30,695 bases of DNA from Penium margaritaceum. Lineage: Eukaryota > Streptophyta > Zygnematophyceae > Desmidiales > Peniaceae. This document shows, piece after piece, positions 30,309 to 30,695 of the stretch. Under the pieces are notes generated by a model. That model was not told the DNA's origin and did not search any database. It saw only the letters and a program-made list of their open reading frames with translations. A program made the position numbers and the translations under genes. Location: NCBI GenBank assembly GCA_023375785.1, contig SZWC01007259.1:12502-43196 (forward strand), written 5' to 3'. The number at the start of each line of letters is the position of its first letter. Positions within the stretch are counted from its first letter, which is position 1.

Positions 30309-30570
30309 GACAGGCAGGCAGGCAGACGGGCAGACGGGCAGGCAGGCAGACGGGCAGACGGGTAGACGGGCAGACGGGCAGACGGGCAGACAGGCAGACG
30401 GGCACATGGGCAGGCAGGCAGGCATACCTGTAGACATCGGATTTAGAGGACACCATCTCGGAGCGGTTGTACTCCGGATCCACGTAGCCAGGTGTGCCGG
30501 CCACACGCGATTGGTTCTCTGCCTCGCACTCGTCCAGCTTCTTGAGCAGCCCAAAGTCGGCGGTCTTTGC
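28870..30570 (-). CDS. Receptor-like kinase, C-terminal three exons (partial)
   Basis: Exons on the minus strand are 30570-30428 (143 bp), 29995-29920 (76 bp) and 29232-28870 (363 bp, ending in TGA). Exon one carries KTADFGLLKK (the DFG magnesium-binding motif) and GTPGYVDPEY plus SSKSDVY (activation segment and P+1 loop). The split codon AG/T joins it to SFGIVLLEMISGRRAIES in exon two, then QW joins AYAMVQANNVDELRD in exon three, which holds RPNMDAVRIRLENI, the end of the kinase C-lobe. A Ser/Thr-rich tail of about 50 residues follows. Donors AG/GTATG and GG/GTAAG and acceptors ending CAG are canonical. Phases agree. This is the plant RLK/Pelle type; subfamily unknown. The N-lobe, catalytic loop and any extracellular part lie beyond the right edge. 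Confidence 0.85.
29308..29308. other. Single ambiguous base (N), probable contig join
   Basis: The only N in the window. The sequence immediately right of it repeats the sequence that begins at 28995. Confidence 0.95.
29309..29594 (-). repeat. Duplicate of kinase terminal exon and its acceptor
   Basis: 29309-29594 repeats 28995-29280 with no difference seen by eye, offset 314 bp, including most of the last kinase exon (coding part 29546-29309), its CAG acceptor and the poly-pyrimidine tract. The copy is cut at the N, so it lacks the stop codon. The best reading is unmerged overlap between two contigs. A true tandem duplication is possible. Automatic gene calls may splice into the wrong copy. 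Confidence 0.85.
30001..30025. repeat. Poly-C and (CA)n beside a kinase splice acceptor
   Basis: A run of about 14 C followed by CA repeats. On the transcribed strand this places a poly-G run, rather than pyrimidines, just before the CAG acceptor of kinase exon two. Confidence 0.85.
30090..30173. repeat. 14-bp tandem repeat in kinase intron
   Basis: Six imperfect units of the type GCTAAGACACARKC lie in the intron between the DFG exon and exon two. Units vary at the CTAAG/CAAAG and final dinucleotide positions. Confidence 0.85.
30272..30425. repeat. CAGACGGG octamer / GCAG tandem repeat in kinase intron
   Basis: A long array of GGCAGACG octamers, mixed with GCAG tetramers, ends only a few bases from the donor of the DFG exon (GTATG at 30423-30427). 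All six frames are open because the unit has no stop, which gives spurious Cys/Pro or Gly/Arg/Gln proteins. Confidence 0.92.
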
Positions 30571-30609
30571 CTGCCATGGCCCGTTGCCCATTGCGAGCCG
30601 CAGCAGCCG

Positions 30610-30695
30610 CACATGGTTTGGGGTTTAGCACATGGTTTGGGGTTTAGCACATGGTTTGGGGTTTAGCACATGGTTTGGGGTTTAGCACATGGTTT
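30610..30695. repeat. 19-bp tandem repeat at window end
   Basis: Four and a half units of CACATGGTTTGGGGTTTAG. They begin about 40 bp upstream of the kinase exon one acceptor (on its transcribed strand) and run off the window. No unit variation is seen. Confidence 0.95.

Noticed and set aside
30147..30666. Long open frames giving Cys/Pro or Gly/Arg/Gln repeat proteins
   Set aside because: The octamer unit has no stop in any frame. The region is an intron of the kinase gene.
30610..30695. Telomeric or interstitial telomere repeat
   Set aside because: The unit is 19 bp and does not contain tandem TTTAGGG. It sits in a gene.
1..30695. CRISPR array, bacterial operon or prophage
   Set aside because: Tandem repeats here have no unique equal-length spacers, and the coding content is eukaryotic retroelements and a spliced kinase.

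Overview
This window looks like nuclear DNA from a plant-lineage eukaryote. The evidence is Ty1/copia LTR retrotransposons primed by initiator tRNA-Met, foldback and hAT-type DNA transposons, GT-AG introns, and a plant-type receptor-like kinase fragment. A non-LTR element with a restriction-like endonuclease is uncommon in seed plants. It leans the guess toward an early-diverging streptophyte, for example a charophyte alga, but this is inference and weakly supported. Almost nothing here is an intact gene. Most long open frames are shadows of repeats or pieces of dead transposons.

Layout. 1-1310: microsatellites, then a perfect tRNA-Met primer binding site (615-626) followed by a tandemly duplicated, trinucleotide-rich leader, probably the 5' remnant of a copia element (C). 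1311-2376: no gene recognised. 2387-3816: a 1.43 kb giant inverted repeat flanked by a 10-bp duplication, a Mutator-like or foldback element. 3861-6785: two copies of a hairpin-studded repeat, further palindromes, and about 900 bp of degenerate ATAGAT-like DNA.

6986-15423: copia element A (primer site, trinucleotide leader, gag, protease, integrase, RT, RNase H), broken by frameshifts and stops. Its RNase H region holds two younger insertions: 14048-14447 with a 6-bp flanking repeat, and 14592-15151 with inverted ends and an 8-bp duplication. 15424-19072: an LTR shared by A and B, split by a 2.8 kb 5'-truncated non-LTR retrotransposon on the minus strand (15892-18711). 19077-27393: copia element B of the same family, with a hAT-like insertion (20437-21832) in its leader. 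Its 3' LTR (27394 to about 28015) is truncated.

28016-30695: a pyrimidine-rich stretch, then on the minus strand the last three recognisable exons of a receptor-like kinase, running off the right edge. One exon is duplicated beside a single N at 29308, which looks like an unmerged contig overlap. The kinase introns hold several tandem repeats, and the window ends inside a 19-bp tandem repeat.

I found no coherent new multi-gene system. The most informative features are the nested insertions with readable target-site duplications, the trinucleotide-rich leaders that follow each primer site, the hairpin repeat family, and the paired A/B copies, which show how the stop codons arose.
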